From positions 908,762-972,761 of the forward strand of contig NZ_KB913037.1 in NCBI RefSeq assembly GCF_000384295.1: a stretch of DNA of 64,000 nt. Direction: 5' to 3'. A program made the position numbers and the translations under genes. This document shows, piece after piece, positions 43,275-52,273 of the stretch; position 1 is the first letter of the stretch, and each line of letters starts with the position of its first letter. Source of the DNA: Amycolatopsis balhimycina FH 1894 (GTDB lineage: Bacteria; Actinomycetota; Actinomycetes; Mycobacteriales; Pseudonocardiaceae). A model generated the notes under the pieces. It saw nothing but the letters and a program-made list of their open reading frames with translations. It was not told the origin of the DNA and made no database searches.

Positions 43275-43889
43275 TCAGAGGGTCTCGACGACCTGGTCGA
43301 AGTTCAGCCGCGGCAGGCGGTCGAACCACGGGTTCTCGCCCGGCTTGCCGACGTTCACCACGACGAGCGAGCGCCACTTCTTGTCCGCGAAGAACTCGTC
43401 GTCGACGCCCTGGGCGTCGAAGCCGGTCATCGGGCCGGCGGCCAGCCCGGCGGCGCGGACGCCGATGATGAAGTAGCCGACCTGCAGCAGCGAGTTCAGC
43501 TTCGAGAACTCGACGCGGCCCTGCTCGTCGGCGAAGTTGTCCTTCACCTGCGGGGCGTGCGGGAAGACCTGCGGGATGTTTTCGTGGAAGTCGACGTCCG
43601 CGGCGAGCACGACGGTCAGCGGAGCGGCTTCGGTCTTGTCCCGGTTACCCGGGGCCAGGTGCGGGAGCAGGCGGGCCTTCGCCTCGGCGGTCCGGAGCAC
43701 CAGCGCGCGCAGCGGCTGGGTGTTCATCGACGTCGGGGCCCACTTGACGAGGTCGTAGATCGCGCGGACCTGCTCCTCGGTCACCGGCTCGGAGCTGAAA
43801 CTGTTGGCCGTGCGGGCCTCGCGGAACAGCAGGTTCTGGACGTCCGCGGGGAGCTGAAGGGCCTCGGTCTGCTCGGCAAAGGTGGTCAT
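43275..43889 (-). CDS. Nitroreductase-family protein (RutE-like)
   Basis: A 204-residue flavin-dependent reductase of the nitroreductase fold. [22 protein letters not shown] and [17 protein letters not shown] match the malonic-semialdehyde reductase/RutE-like group, and [16 protein letters not shown] is the C-terminal signature. FMN is the expected cofactor; the substrate may be an aldehyde, quinone or nitro-compound. A TTGAAC-type inverted repeat lies 52-73 bp upstream, so control by a MarR protein is probable. Confidence 0.88.
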   Translation of the reverse strand: MTTFAEQTEALQLPADVQNLLFREARTANSFSSEPVTEEQVRAIYDLVKWAPTSMNTQPLRALVLRTAEAKARLLPHLAPGNRDKTEAAPLTVVLAADVDFHENIPQVFPHAPQVKDNFADEQGRVEFSKLNSLLQVGYFIIGVRAAGLAAGPMTGFDAQGVDDEFFADKKWRSLVVVNVGKPGENPWFDRLPRLNFDQVVETL

Positions 43890-43940
43890 GGGGCTGAGAT
43901 TCCTTCCGTTGGGTCGGTACCCCCTGCAACCAGGTTGAGC

Positions 43941-43962
43941 GTTGAACTATTTCGCGTTCAAC
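43941..43962. promoter_or_regulatory. Inverted repeat upstream of nitroreductase
   Basis: GTTGAAC (43941-43947) and GTTCAAC (43956-43962) form 7-bp arms around an 8-bp spacer; a further GGTTGA (43933-43938) precedes it. The half-site resembles TTGAACACTCAA (40499-40510) upstream of the MarR gene at 39949, suggesting one regulator acts on both. Confidence 0.55.
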
Positions 43963-44062
43963 CATCTGTGGAGCGGATCACAAGACCCGGGAATGGACAC
44001 GGCCGCCGACCCCCTGCGACGGGGATCGGCGGCCGTGGTGCGCAGTGCGCGGCGGAGACGGG

Positions 44063-45592
44063 TCAGTAGGCGCCCTGCCCGCCCATCACCGCGCGGAAGG
44101 TCTTCCAGAGGATCACCAGGTCCAGCGCGAGGGACCAGTCCTCGACGTAACGCAGGTCGAGCCGGATGCTCTCGGCCCACGTGAGGTCGCTGCGCCCGCT
44201 GACCTGCCAGAGGCCGGTCAGCCCCGGCTTGACCAGCAGCCGGCGCCGGGCGTCCGGGGCGTACTGCGCGGTCTCCTCCGGCAGCGGCGGCCGCGGGCCG
44301 ACGAGCGACATCTTCCCGGAGACGACGTTGAACAGCTGGGGCACCTCGTCGAGCGAGTACCGGCGCAGGAAACCACCCACGCGGGTGATCCGCGGGTCGC
44401 GCTTCATCTTGAAGAGCGGGCCCGCTCCCTCGTTGTCCGCGGCCAGGGTCTGCTTGATCGCGTCGGCGTTGGTGACCATCGTCCGGAACTTGAGCATGGT
44501 GAACGTCGCGCCGTCGCGGCCGACGCGGCGCTGGCGGTAGATGACCGGGCCGCGGTCGTTCAGCTTGATCGCGACCGCGATCGCGAGCAGCAGCGGGGAC
44601 AGCAGGGTGAGCAGCAGCGCCGAGCCGCAGCGGTCGACGATCTCCTTCACCACCCGGCGGCCGCCGGTGAACATCGGCGCGGTGACCCGCAGCAGGGGCA
44701 TGCCGAGCACGCCCGTGACGTTGAGCCGGGGCCCGGCGACCTCCATCAGCACGGGCGCCACGACCATCTCCGCGCCGGTGCCCTCCATGTCCCAGGCCAG
44801 CCGCTGCAGCCGCTTCGGCGTCCAGTACTGGTCCGCGGTGATCGCCACGACCCGGTAGCCGCCGCGCCGCACGTACCGGGACAGCTCCTCCAGCCTGCCG
44901 ACCACCGGGACGCCGTCGATCTCGCCGCTGTCGCGGTCGGCGCCGTGCCCGGTGAACGTGCAGGCCGCCTCGACGCGCCAGCCGACATGCACCTCCGAGC
45001 GGGTGCGCGCGATGAGGTCGGCGACGGTCTCCGGGCTGCCTGCCGCCATCACCGGCAGCAGGCAGAGTCCCTTGGCGCGCTTGCGGTGCAGCACCTGGCG
45101 CAGCAGGTACCGCTGCGGGAAGGCGACGAGCGCGATCGCCGGGACGACGACGAACACCCAGACCTGGACCTCGAGCGCGCCGAACAGCAGGCCGCCCAGC
45201 GCGACCAGGACGGCGGCGGTGATGAACCCGCGGCCGAGGGTGCGGTACTCCTCCGCGCCTTCGCCGAGCACACGCGGGCTCCACGCCCGGCTGACCGGCA
45301 GGGAGACGAACACCGCGAGCATCGTGCCGAAGGCGTGCATGTCGTGCGGCGCAACGCGATCGATGACGAACGCGCTGATCGCGATGACGAGCAGCGTGAT
45401 GAAGACGTCGCTGCCGATGACCCAGGCTCTGTACCGCGCTTCCCAGGCGGCCGGCAATGCCTTGGGCGACGGCGTACCCGAGGGTTCGACGCCCGGCTGG
45501 CCGTCCCGGTGGGCGGGACGCGGGATGGCCTGGAGGTCGATGTGCGGCGGTGGCTGGCTCACCGTGTAAGAGGGCCGCACAGACTCTTCCAT
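44063..45592 (-). CDS. Exopolysaccharide polyprenyl-phosphate sugar phosphotransferase
   Basis: A 509-residue membrane protein that should start exopolysaccharide or cell-wall glycan assembly by moving a sugar-1-phosphate to undecaprenyl phosphate. Four membrane segments lie at about 50-160, then a Rossmann-like CoA-binding-3 domain (VADLIARTRSEVHVG), then a membrane-anchored C-terminal sugar transferase domain with KLNDRGPVIYRQRRVG, TMLKFRTMV and SLVGPRPPLPEE. ATG 45592 has GGGAGG 5 nt upstream. No other glycan-synthesis genes are in the window. Confidence 0.92.
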   Translation of the reverse strand: MEESVRPSYTVSQPPPHIDLQAIPRPAHRDGQPGVEPSGTPSPKALPAAWEARYRAWVIGSDVFITLLVIAISAFVIDRVAPHDMHAFGTMLAVFVSLPVSRAWSPRVLGEGAEEYRTLGRGFITAAVLVALGGLLFGALEVQVWVFVVVPAIALVAFPQRYLLRQVLHRKRAKGLCLLPVMAAGSPETVADLIARTRSEVHVGWRVEAACTFTGHGADRDSGEIDGVPVVGRLEELSRYVRRGGYRVVAITADQYWTPKRLQRLAWDMEGTGAEMVVAPVLMEVAGPRLNVTGVLGMPLLRVTAPMFTGGRRVVKEIVDRCGSALLLTLLSPLLLAIAVAIKLNDRGPVIYRQRRVGRDGATFTMLKFRTMVTNADAIKQTLAADNEGAGPLFKMKRDPRITRVGGFLRRYSLDEVPQLFNVVSGKMSLVGPRPPLPEETAQYAPDARRRLLVKPGLTGLWQVSGRSDLTWAESIRLDLRYVEDWSLALDLVILWKTFRAVMGGQGAY

Positions 45593-46397
45593 CTGACCTC
45601 CCGGAAACAAGGATCGGGGTTGGATCCGCAAGCACGCAGCGTTACCAAAGGTGATTTCGTAGCGTTATCACGGTTCGGGTCTCGCGCGGAGCCTGCGGAG
45701 GGCTTCACGGCAAGGTATCGGCGACTCTCTCGCCATCGTTACAAGGATTTCCAGCCACATGCTGCGCGTCTTATCCGCCAGAAAATGGCCGCAAGATAAC
45801 AAGAAGGTGACGATGAGTAAGAGGACGTATCCCCCGGAAAACTACGTTCCGTAACGAGAGGACCGTTGTCCGCACCCGGGTGGACCAGACGCTCGCGAAC
45901 GGCCGAGCACGGCCGTGAAGATCTACTGTGGACACTGTGGCACCGAAGTGGTCCACAGTGGACCAGAGAGCGGACGCGACCGCCGCGGCGCGGGTGCCCG
46001 GTACACAGATCGTGACGTTCCTCGTCAATTCGTCACGCGCACGCGGTTTTGTCGTACCTACCCCGGACCAGCCGGGCACGCGCGGTGCCGAAGATCACAT
46101 CCACACCTCCCGCGGCGGTTCGTTCACCAGAAACCCACCGCGGCGGCAGGGTTCAGAGGCAGTTCCGGCGAGCCCAGGCGGCACGGGCGCGAACTGCTCT
46201 CGTCACCTGATACGGAAGATCCGAACGGATCGTTCACTCCACTTACAGAAGTTCCCCACCCCGGCAGCGGACCAGGCGCGGGTCGACCACCCCAACTCAC
46301 GGAAGTTCACACCCGAACGGGACCACACGCGGGGGCCCGGGGGCTTGCCCCCGGCGGGGGTGTGGGGGCTCGGCCCCCACAAGACACAGAACGAGAG
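45593..46397. other. Gene-free region upstream of sugar transferase
   Basis: No convincing gene in 805 bp; an open frame at 45928-46470 runs through the tRNA and has no protein-like character. The region holds an inverted repeat ACTGTGGAC/GTCCACAGT (45925-45933 and 45951-45959, 17-bp spacer). It also holds two adjacent very G-rich hairpins: CCGGGGGC-TT-GCCCCCGG (46337-46354) and GTGGGGGC-TCG-GCCCCCAC (46362-46380). Confidence 0.6.
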
Positions 46398-46430
46398 AGC
46401 CCCTGTTCGCGCACTCCGCGAACAGGGGCT
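46398..46430 (-). terminator. Terminator of tRNA-Val(CAC)
   Basis: A perfect 14-bp stem (46398-46411 with 46417-46430, AGCCCCTGTTCGCG and complement) with a 5-nt loop lies 14 bp past the 3' end of tRNA-Val on the leftward strand and is followed by CTCTCTCGTTCTG, a pyrimidine-rich tail. Confidence 0.8.
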
Positions 46431-46443
46431 ACCCCGAATCGAG

Positions 46444-46515
46444 TGGGCGATACTGGGATCGAACCAGTGACCTCTTCGGTGTGAACGAAGCGCTCTCCCG
46501 CTGAGCTAATCGCCC
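46444..46515 (-). tRNA. tRNA-Val (CAC)
   Basis: A 72-nt tRNA. Acceptor arms GGGCGAT/ATCGCCC with discriminator A, D-arm AGCTCAGCGGGAGAGCG, anticodon arm CTTCG-TTCACAC-CGAAG with anticodon CAC (reads GUG), and T-arm ACTGGTTCGATCCCAGT are all present. CCA is not encoded. Confidence 0.95.
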
Positions 46516-46904
46516 GCCCTTGTTGTTGCGAGAACTCTAGCCTACGACTTTAGGGCGCCTGCAAACGGGTGGTCCTCACCGACCACACTCCGCTTACTGG
46601 CGAGTACGGAACGAACAACCCCGAGCTAGCCGGGGTTGTGCCGACGGGGGGCCGCCTGACGCCACGTTCGACACCCGTGCGACGGTGCTATCGCCCGGCG
46701 ACTAAACCGCGCAATATGGAGGCGTGGGCCTCACGGGGCGCGCCGGTCAGCTGCGCGCCGTGGGTGGTCACGGGTGGAGACGGGGGCCGATGAGCCCGAC
46801 CGGGTGATTTGCGGCGCACCCGCGACGGAATCGGCCTCCTGATGCGTCCCAGTGGTGATGCCCTCGGCCGGGCCGGGCCGGGAAGGGAGACGAAGGGTAG
46901 GACG
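46516..46904. other. Intergenic region between tRNA-Val and ssgA-like gene
   Basis: No gene supported. On the leftward strand, TTGCAG (complement of 46559-46564) and TAGAGT (complement of 46534-46539) are a weak candidate promoter for the tRNA, with a longer than usual 19-bp spacer. The rightward part leads into the ribosome-binding site of the SsgA-like gene. Confidence 0.4.
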
Positions 46905-47330
46905 ATGCGCAACGATCACGTGACGCTCCGCTCGACGGCGGTCTTCGACCTGCTGGCGCCGCGGACGCCCGCGGTTCCGGTCAAGGTGGAGCTGCGCTAC
47001 GACACACGCGACCCGTACGCGGTCGTCGCCGCCTTCCGCACCGGCCGCGCGGGGTGGGTCGAATGGGTGTACGCGCGTGACCTCCTCGCGGACGGCCTCC
47101 TGGCCGACGCCGGCGACGGAGACGTCCGCATCCGCCCTTCCGTCGAGGACCCCGAAGCCGTCCTGATCGAGCTGAACTCGCCGTCCGGGCACGCCATGTT
47201 CGAGGCGTCCGCCCAGGAGCTGGCCGACTTCCTCGACCGGACCTACGACGTGGTGCTGCCGGGCAACGAGCACCTGTGGGTCGACGTCGACGACGCGCTC
47301 ACCCACCTCATCCCCCACGATTTGGCCTGA
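46905..47330 (+). CDS. SsgA-family sporulation/cell-division regulator
   Basis: A 141-residue SsgA-like protein, a family restricted to morphologically complex actinomycetes. SsgA and SsgB guide septum placement during sporulation-specific division. Family features are the N-terminal VELRYDTRDPYAVVAAF, GWVEWVYARDLLADGL and FLDRTYDVVLPGNE. ATG 46905 is preceded by GGTAGGACG. The gene lies between two tRNA groups. Confidence 0.92.
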   Translation: MRNDHVTLRSTAVFDLLAPRTPAVPVKVELRYDTRDPYAVVAAFRTGRAGWVEWVYARDLLADGLLADAGDGDVRIRPSVEDPEAVLIELNSPSGHAMFEASAQELADFLDRTYDVVLPGNEHLWVDVDDALTHLIPHDLA

Positions 47331-47442
47331 TGACGGCCACGCAACGGCCGAGTGACACCCCGGTGTCGGCCCCGGTTCCGGGGTCCGATATGGTTTTCCC
47401 ACACCACGGCGACGGGGTAACAACCTCCCGGAGCGGTGGAGT

Positions 47443-47515
47443 GCGGATGTAGCGCAGCTGGTAGCGCATCACCTTGCCAAGGTGAGGGTCGCGGGTTCGA
47501 ATCCCGTCATCCGCT
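47443..47515 (+). tRNA. tRNA-Gly (GCC)
   Basis: A 73-nt tRNA with acceptor arms GCGGATG/CATCCGC, discriminator T, anticodon arm CACCT-TGCCAAG-type with anticodon GCC, and T-arm GCGGGTTCGAATCCCGT. CCA is not encoded. First of three plus-strand tRNA genes. Confidence 0.95.
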
Positions 47516-47538
47516 CGATAGGCTCTCGAGCCTGGCAC

Positions 47539-47609
47539 GGTGGAGTGGCCGAGAGGCGAGGCAACGGCCTGCAAAGCCGTGTACACGGGTTCGAATCCCG
47601 TCTCCACCT
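47539..47609 (+). tRNA. tRNA-Cys (GCA)
   Basis: A 71-nt tRNA with acceptor arms GGTGGAG/CTCCACC, discriminator T, anticodon loop CTGCAAA (anticodon GCA) in stem CGGC/GCCG, and T-arm ACGGGTTCGAATCCCGT. CCA is not encoded. It lies 23 bp after tRNA-Gly, probably in one transcript. Confidence 0.95.
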
Positions 47610-47610
47610 C

Positions 47611-47685
47611 GCGCGATTAGCTCAGCGGGAGAGCGCTTCCCTGACACGGAAGAGGTCACTGGTTCAATCCCAGTATCGCGCACCA
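47611..47685 (+). tRNA. tRNA-Val (GAC), with integrative element attached
   Basis: A tRNA with acceptor arms GCGCGAT/ATCGCGC, anticodon loop CTGACAC (anticodon GAC), and T-arm ACTGGTTCAATCCCAGT; the mature gene ends at 47682 and CCA is encoded at 47683-47685. A tyrosine integrase gene ends 51 bp downstream, so the 3' end is the likely attachment site of the integrated element. No second copy of the 3' end was found in the window. Confidence 0.93.
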
Positions 47686-47703
47686 CATGTTTTCGCAGGT
47701 CAG

Positions 47704-47738
47704 AAGCCCTGTCCCTCCCCGGAGGGGCGGGGCTTTCA
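47704..47738. terminator. Hairpin at tRNA-Val/integrase junction
   Basis: AAGCCC (47704-47709) and GGGGCTT (47729-47735) flank an inner stem CCTCC/GGAGG, ending in TTT. The imperfect hairpin would terminate the tRNA transcript and abuts the integrase stop codon, so it may serve both directions. Confidence 0.6.
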
Positions 47739-49067
47739 GCTGTCAGTCGGCGACGATCCGGCGACGGCCCCCGGACCCGGCCCAATCGCCCGCTGGGACC
47801 GCAGGTGCGGGAACCAGGACACCAGCTTCGCGCGCTCCCCCGGGTACAGGGACGCCAGCGACCGCAGCCAGCGTTCCTCCAGGGCGTCCAGGATCTGGTT
47901 CACCATGGCCGGGGTCACATGGTCGTAGACGCGGGCGATGCCTTTCATCTTCTGGCCCAGCCGCGCCCGGCGGGCAACCTCCGGGATCCCGTCCTCAGTC
48001 AGCCAGGTGCTGTGCGTGTGCCGGCCTTCGTGGAAGGTGAACGTCGGGAGGATCGGCGGGCGCCGCTCCCCCGCACCAGGGTCATCAAGTTCGACCCCGT
48101 CCCAGGCCGGCCGCCAGAACCGGATGCGGAAGTTCGACCGCCGCCACGGATACCCCTCCGGCGTGCACAGCACGAACGGCTCCCGATGGCTGTCCATCAA
48201 CTCCTCGTAGAGCACCGCGATCCCGGGCGGGAGCGCCACAAACCTCGTACCCGCAGGAGTTTTGGTCCGGCCCTTCTTGGGCCGGGAGTTCCCGCGCCTC
48301 GTCGGTGGCCGCTGGCGGCCGTCTGAGTGATGATCATCACTCTTCCGTCCTCCTTTGTAGACCTTCCCGCTGACTTCCTTCAGCGGTGTCCGGATGTCGA
48401 TGCCGCGGCGTTCGGAGTCGTACTCGTGCCGTTGCTGCCCGACGAGTTCACCCCATCGGGCGCCGGTATAGAAATCCATCAAGCACAGCACGAACCCGCG
48501 CATCCCCAGACCCAGCTCGTACAGCCGCATCGCGGCCCGCAAGGCCTGCGCCGGGGTGGCCACCAGCCGCTCGGCGTCGAACTCGCCCTTGGACACGCGC
48601 ACCCCGCTGCACGGGTTGGCCGGGATCATCCGAGCGCGCACGGCAGCGTTGAGGATGGTGGAGAACAGCGCGAAGTACGACGACACCGACGACTCGGCGT
48701 AGTCCTCGTGCAGCTCCGAGAGCCACCGCTCGATCTCGACGTAGCCGTTGAAGATCGCGATCAGCGGCCACGCCTTCCACTGCGGCAGCAGCTGCGTGTC
48801 CAGGAACGAGCGGTACTTCGCCACTGTGTTCAGCTCCAGCCGCGGAGCCACCGCCGCCAGCCACTCCTCCGCAAAGTCATCGAAGCGCGTCTCGCCATCA
48901 CGAGGATCCAGCCACAGGTTCCGCCGGATCAGCGCCTCCTGCTCCACCCCCCAATCCTCGGCCGCCTTCTTGGTGGGAAACCCTGACCTACTCCCCCACG
49001 TCCCGTCGGGACGCTTGTACCGGGCACGCCACTCACCCGTGCCGGGCTCTTCCTGGCCGTGAGCCAT
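47736..49067 (-). CDS. Tyrosine site-specific integrase
   Basis: A 443-residue tyrosine recombinase that would integrate and excise the element at tRNA-Val. An N-terminal SAM-like core-binding domain includes YRSFLDTQLLPQW. The catalytic domain has the first Arg in YTGARWGELVG, the HxxR-type box in FHEGRHTHSTWL and the nucleophile Tyr in ARVYDHVTPAM. Length and order match actinomycete integrative elements (AICE and phage type). It is transcribed towards the tRNA, with an excisionase gene upstream. Confidence 0.92.
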   Translation of the reverse strand: MAHGQEEPGTGEWRARYKRPDGTWGSRSGFPTKKAAEDWGVEQEALIRRNLWLDPRDGETRFDDFAEEWLAAVAPRLELNTVAKYRSFLDTQLLPQWKAWPLIAIFNGYVEIERWLSELHEDYAESSVSSYFALFSTILNAAVRARMIPANPCSGVRVSKGEFDAERLVATPAQALRAAMRLYELGLGMRGFVLCLMDFYTGARWGELVGQQRHEYDSERRGIDIRTPLKEVSGKVYKGGRKSDDHHSDGRQRPPTRRGNSRPKKGRTKTPAGTRFVALPPGIAVLYEELMDSHREPFVLCTPEGYPWRRSNFRIRFWRPAWDGVELDDPGAGERRPPILPTFTFHEGRHTHSTWLTEDGIPEVARRARLGQKMKGIARVYDHVTPAMVNQILDALEERWLRSLASLYPGERAKLVSWFPHLRSQRAIGPGPGAVAGSSPTDS

Positions 49068-49099
49068 CCTTCAACTCCTTCTCTGTTACTCCGCCCGCC

Positions 49100-49432
49100 T
49101 CACGCGGCGCGGAAGTCCTGGGCAACGTCCGCAACGGACACCCGCCGCCGCGGCGGCTTCACCGGCGCCGCGCTCAACCGCACGATCTCGGCGACATCGC
49201 CACGGGTGAACCGGTAGTGCTTGCCGAAGCGGTGATGCGGCAGCACTCCCACGGCGGCCTGGTCCTTCAACGTCCTCGGCGAAAGCTGCAACAGCTCCCC
49301 CACCTCTTCCGCGGTCAGCAACGCGTCCGGATCCACCGGCGGCTCCGGCACAGCCGCACGGACCGCCGCCGCGAGCTCCCGGATCGCAGCAGCAACAGCG
49401 TTGACCTGCCCCTGGTCACGTTCGGTTTCCAT
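49100..49432 (-). CDS. Excisionase-like helix-turn-helix protein
   Basis: A 110-residue protein with a helical N-terminal part ([16 protein letters not shown]) and a MerR/HTH_17-type DNA-binding domain ([20 protein letters not shown], about 45-64, then [18 protein letters not shown]). Such small proteins next to an integrase set the direction of recombination. ATG 49432 has GGAGG 5 nt upstream. It lies 32 bp upstream of the integrase gene and is probably co-transcribed. Confidence 0.85.
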   Translation of the reverse strand: METERDQGQVNAVAAAIRELAAAVRAAVPEPPVDPDALLTAEEVGELLQLSPRTLKDQAAVGVLPHHRFGKHYRFTRGDVAEIVRLSAAPVKPPRRRVSVADVAQDFRAA

Positions 49433-49656
49433 CACAACCTCCAATGTTCCTGTTGGAGAACTCGACTCAAAACAGGGAAGTGTTCGCCACACCACACACC
49501 CCATCCATGCCTACAAGACCACAGACGGTCAACAGCTTCTCGAAAGAAACTCAAAGAGACTCGTCCAGACACCTACCCGCCGACACCACACGATTCCACG
49601 ACGCTACTATTCGACCAATTCACCATGCACCTGCACCGGAACGGAAGGAAACACAA

Positions 49657-50088
49657 ATGGCCAAGAGGGTCAGCATCGAGATATTCGACGACACGGACGG
49701 CAGCCCGGCCGAACAGACCGTCCCGTTCGGACTCGACGGCGTGTCCTACGAGATCGACCTATCCGCGCCGAACGCCGAAGAACTACGCGAAGCGCTGACA
49801 CCGTACGTGTCGGCCGCGCGCCGCACCGGCGGCCGCCGCATCAAGGTCGCCGTCGGCCAAGCAACCACTGACACCACGACCGAAACCGAAGCAGCCACCG
49901 AATACACAGCTACACACGACATCCGGAACTGGGCGCGGCAAAACGGCCACGAAGTGGCCAACCGAGGACGAATTCCAGCCTCGATAGTCGACGCCTATCA
50001 CGCATCACGAAAGACCGAAAACTCCGGCCCCTCGCGAAAGAACCGAGCACAATCAACAGCGCGACCAAAGTCGACGCGAAGCAAATGA
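49657..50088 (+). CDS. Lsr2-family nucleoid protein
   Basis: A 143-residue homologue of Lsr2, the actinobacterial counterpart of H-NS that binds AT-rich DNA and silences acquired genes. The N-terminal dimerisation part begins [20 protein letters not shown], and the C-terminal DNA-binding part is [19 protein letters not shown] with the RGR loop that enters the minor groove. ATG 49657 has GGAAGGA upstream. Location inside the tRNA-linked element suggests an element-borne copy, with the host Lsr2 elsewhere. The upstream 224 bp are unusually AT-rich for this window. Confidence 0.92.
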   Translation: MAKRVSIEIFDDTDGSPAEQTVPFGLDGVSYEIDLSAPNAEELREALTPYVSAARRTGGRRIKVAVGQATTDTTTETEAATEYTATHDIRNWARQNGHEVANRGRIPASIVDAYHASRKTENSGPSRKNRAQSTARPKSTRSK

Positions 50089-50768
50089 CTCGCCAGCAGG
50101 AGGACACCACCCCGGCCGACGCACCGTCAGACCGCACACCGGGAACCCTTCGAAAGACAAGAATCATCGGCGCTCCATCTCAAGCGATCCGGCGCCCGAG
50201 CTGGCACCGGTGACCTCTAACTCCGGTTGTTCCCGCGCTTGGAGACAGGCACCGGTCAGTTGGCGCGTTGCGGGGCGGCCCTGATGCGGTTGCCGGAGCC
50301 AGCGCTCACTGGCGAGCTCCAGCGGCTCGCAGCAGCCGGCCGGGCCAATCACGCTGGCAGCTGGTACTACCCGTGGCCGACGAGCATTCCGTCGATCCCC
50401 GGCTCCAAGACGGCTTGAACCGACCTCGGCATCGACGGCACAACCGACCCAGACGCGTTCGAGTCCATTGCCAGCTGGGTGAGCTCACGCCCGAACCGGC
50501 TTACCGACACTCATGACAATTCCAAGTGCACGGCGACACCACAGCTCCCGACAACCCCGAGTGGCCCACCTGAAGTAACAACGGCAGCGTCATTGCGCCA
50601 TGACCACGAAACCACCAACGTCATCGGCTATCAGTAATGTCCCGACCCGCGCACCCTCGAACCCACACGCGACGATCCGCGCGGCCGGGTTGTGGGAAGC
50701 GCCCAGAACGCGGGAGATTACCCCATGTCTGCGTGTTCAAAGGGGGACTCGAACACATGTTCGCAGCA
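50089..50768. other. Decayed DNA of the integrative element
   Basis: About 680 bp without a supported gene. Open frames here are short and interrupted, and none shows a recognisable domain. It lies between the lsr2 gene and the IS66-like element and is probably the remains of the element's right part. No tRNA-like attachment repeat was found in it. Confidence 0.5.
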
Positions 50769-52273
50769 TCCCTGCGGTAACTGTTCAGGTCGTTTTGGGG
50801 CTGTGAGCGGGTCTGTGGGATGATCTTGTTGTGGGGAAAGGTGTTCGTCCGTCGTATGACGAGCTGGCCGCGCTGGTCGCAGCGCAGGCGGTGGAGCTCG
50901 TACGTGCACGGGAAGAGATCACCGCGTTGCAGGCCGAGGTCGCTGCGCTCAAGCGCCAGTTGGGGACGAACTCGGGTAACTCTTCGATGCCACCCTCATC
51001 GGACCGGTTCAGCAAACCTGCCCCGAAGTCGTTGCGCGGCAAGTCCGGCCGCAAGCAGGGTAAGCAACCCGGCGCACCTGGGGCGACCCTGTCGTTGATG
51101 GAGAACCCGGACACCATCGTCGAGCATGCGCCGTCGGCATGCTCGGGATGCGGGACAGGTCTGCGCCGTGCCGAGCGTGTGGGAGTCATCCGGCGGCAGG
51201 TGGTGGATCTGCCGCCGGTGCGTCCGTCGGTGACCGAACACCGCCTGCACCGGCTGCGGTGCCGCGGCTGCCGCCACATCACGACCGCACCCGGCCCGGC
51301 GGAGGCGACAGCGCCGGCCTGCTACGGGCCGAACGTGACCGCGTTGGCGGCATATCTGCTGACCTACCAGCACATACCGGTCGCTCGGACAGCGCAGTTG
51401 CTGGCGGACCTGCTCGGGCTGCCGGTGTCGACCGGCTGGGTCGCCGGTGTCCTCTCCCCGGTCGCCACCCGGCTCGAGGGGTTCGCCGAGCAGGTCGAAC
51501 AGGCGCTGCGGGCAGCGCCGGTGGCCCACTTCGACGAGACCGGCATCCGGGTCGAAGGGAAGAACTGGTGGCTGCACGTCGCCTGCACCCCACACCTGAC
51601 CGCCTACCTGCCGCACCGCCAGCGTGGTGGTGAGGCGATGGACGAGTTCGGGATCCTCACCCGGTTCCGCGGCGTCGCGTCCACGACGGCCTCATGTCGT
51701 ATCAAGACTTCGGACGCAACCACACCCGCTGCAACGCCCACCACCTCCGCGAACTGGTCGCGGCCGGCGAAGCCCACCCGGAGCACACCTGGCCCCGGAT
51801 CGCCATGAAAACCCTCGAACAGCTCAACACCGCCGCCCATGCCGCACGCGACGCCGGCCTGGACGCCATCCCCGCCCATGTCGTCGATCCGCTGATCTCC
51901 AGGTTCGTCCGCACCATCCATCTCGGGCTGCTGCTGCACCCACCGGACCGAGGCCGCAAGCAAAGCAAGACCCGCAACCTGCTGGTGCGCCTACGCGACT
52001 ACCAGCACCAAGTGCTGCTCTTCGCCCGCGACCTCACCGTCCCGTTCACCAACAACCAGGCCGAACGCGACCTACGGATGATCAAAGCCCAGCTGAAGAT
52101 CTCCGGCGGCTGGCGCACACGGCACGGCGCCCAGGCATGGCTGCGCGTCCGCGGCTACATCTCCACCGTCCGCAAGAACAGCCTGCACGTCATCACCGCG
52201 CTCCGTGATGCCATCACCGGAAACCCTTGGCTGCCAACAGCTGTCGAAACGACCTGAACAGTTACTCCCTGCG
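50769..52273 (+). mobile_element. IS66-like insertion sequence with 8-bp target duplication
   Basis: The element spans 50777-52265. Its ends are perfect 19-bp inverted repeats, GTAACTGTTCAGGTCGTTT (50777-50795) and its complement (52247-52265). The host 8-bp sequence TCCCTGCG is duplicated on both sides (50769-50776 and 52266-52273), the target length known for IS66 elements. It carries a single transposase gene, with no tnpA or tnpB accessory genes, as in the single-gene IS66 subgroup. The intact ends indicate a recent insertion. Confidence 0.95.
50831..52257 (+). pseudogene. IS66-family transposase, frameshifted
   Basis: The reading frame starts at GTG 50831 and encodes an N-terminal coiled helix (VRAREEITALQAEVAALKRQ), a zinc-binding region (CSGCGTGL and LRCRGCRH) and the first catalytic Asp in HFDETGIRVEG. 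At about 51679/51680 one base, by homology a G, is missing; the frame then runs off, and the normal sequence continues in another frame as MSYQDFGRNHTRCNAHHLRE to NQAERDLRMIKAQLK (the catalytic Glu). The second catalytic Asp lies at the break. The product is therefore probably inactive, unless the deletion is a sequencing error. Confidence 0.9.

Noticed and set aside
45928..46470. Open frame in the gap before tRNA-Val
   Set aside because: It runs into the tRNA and crosses two hairpins and a terminator; no protein-like features.
50227..50516. Short open frames between lsr2 and the IS66-like element
   Set aside because: Too short, no ribosome-binding site and no recognisable family; treated as decayed DNA.
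50831..52257. Programmed frameshift in the IS66-like transposase
   Set aside because: No slippery heptamer or stimulating structure is visible at 51680 and single-gene IS66 elements are not known for it; a simple one-base deletion or read error is more likely.
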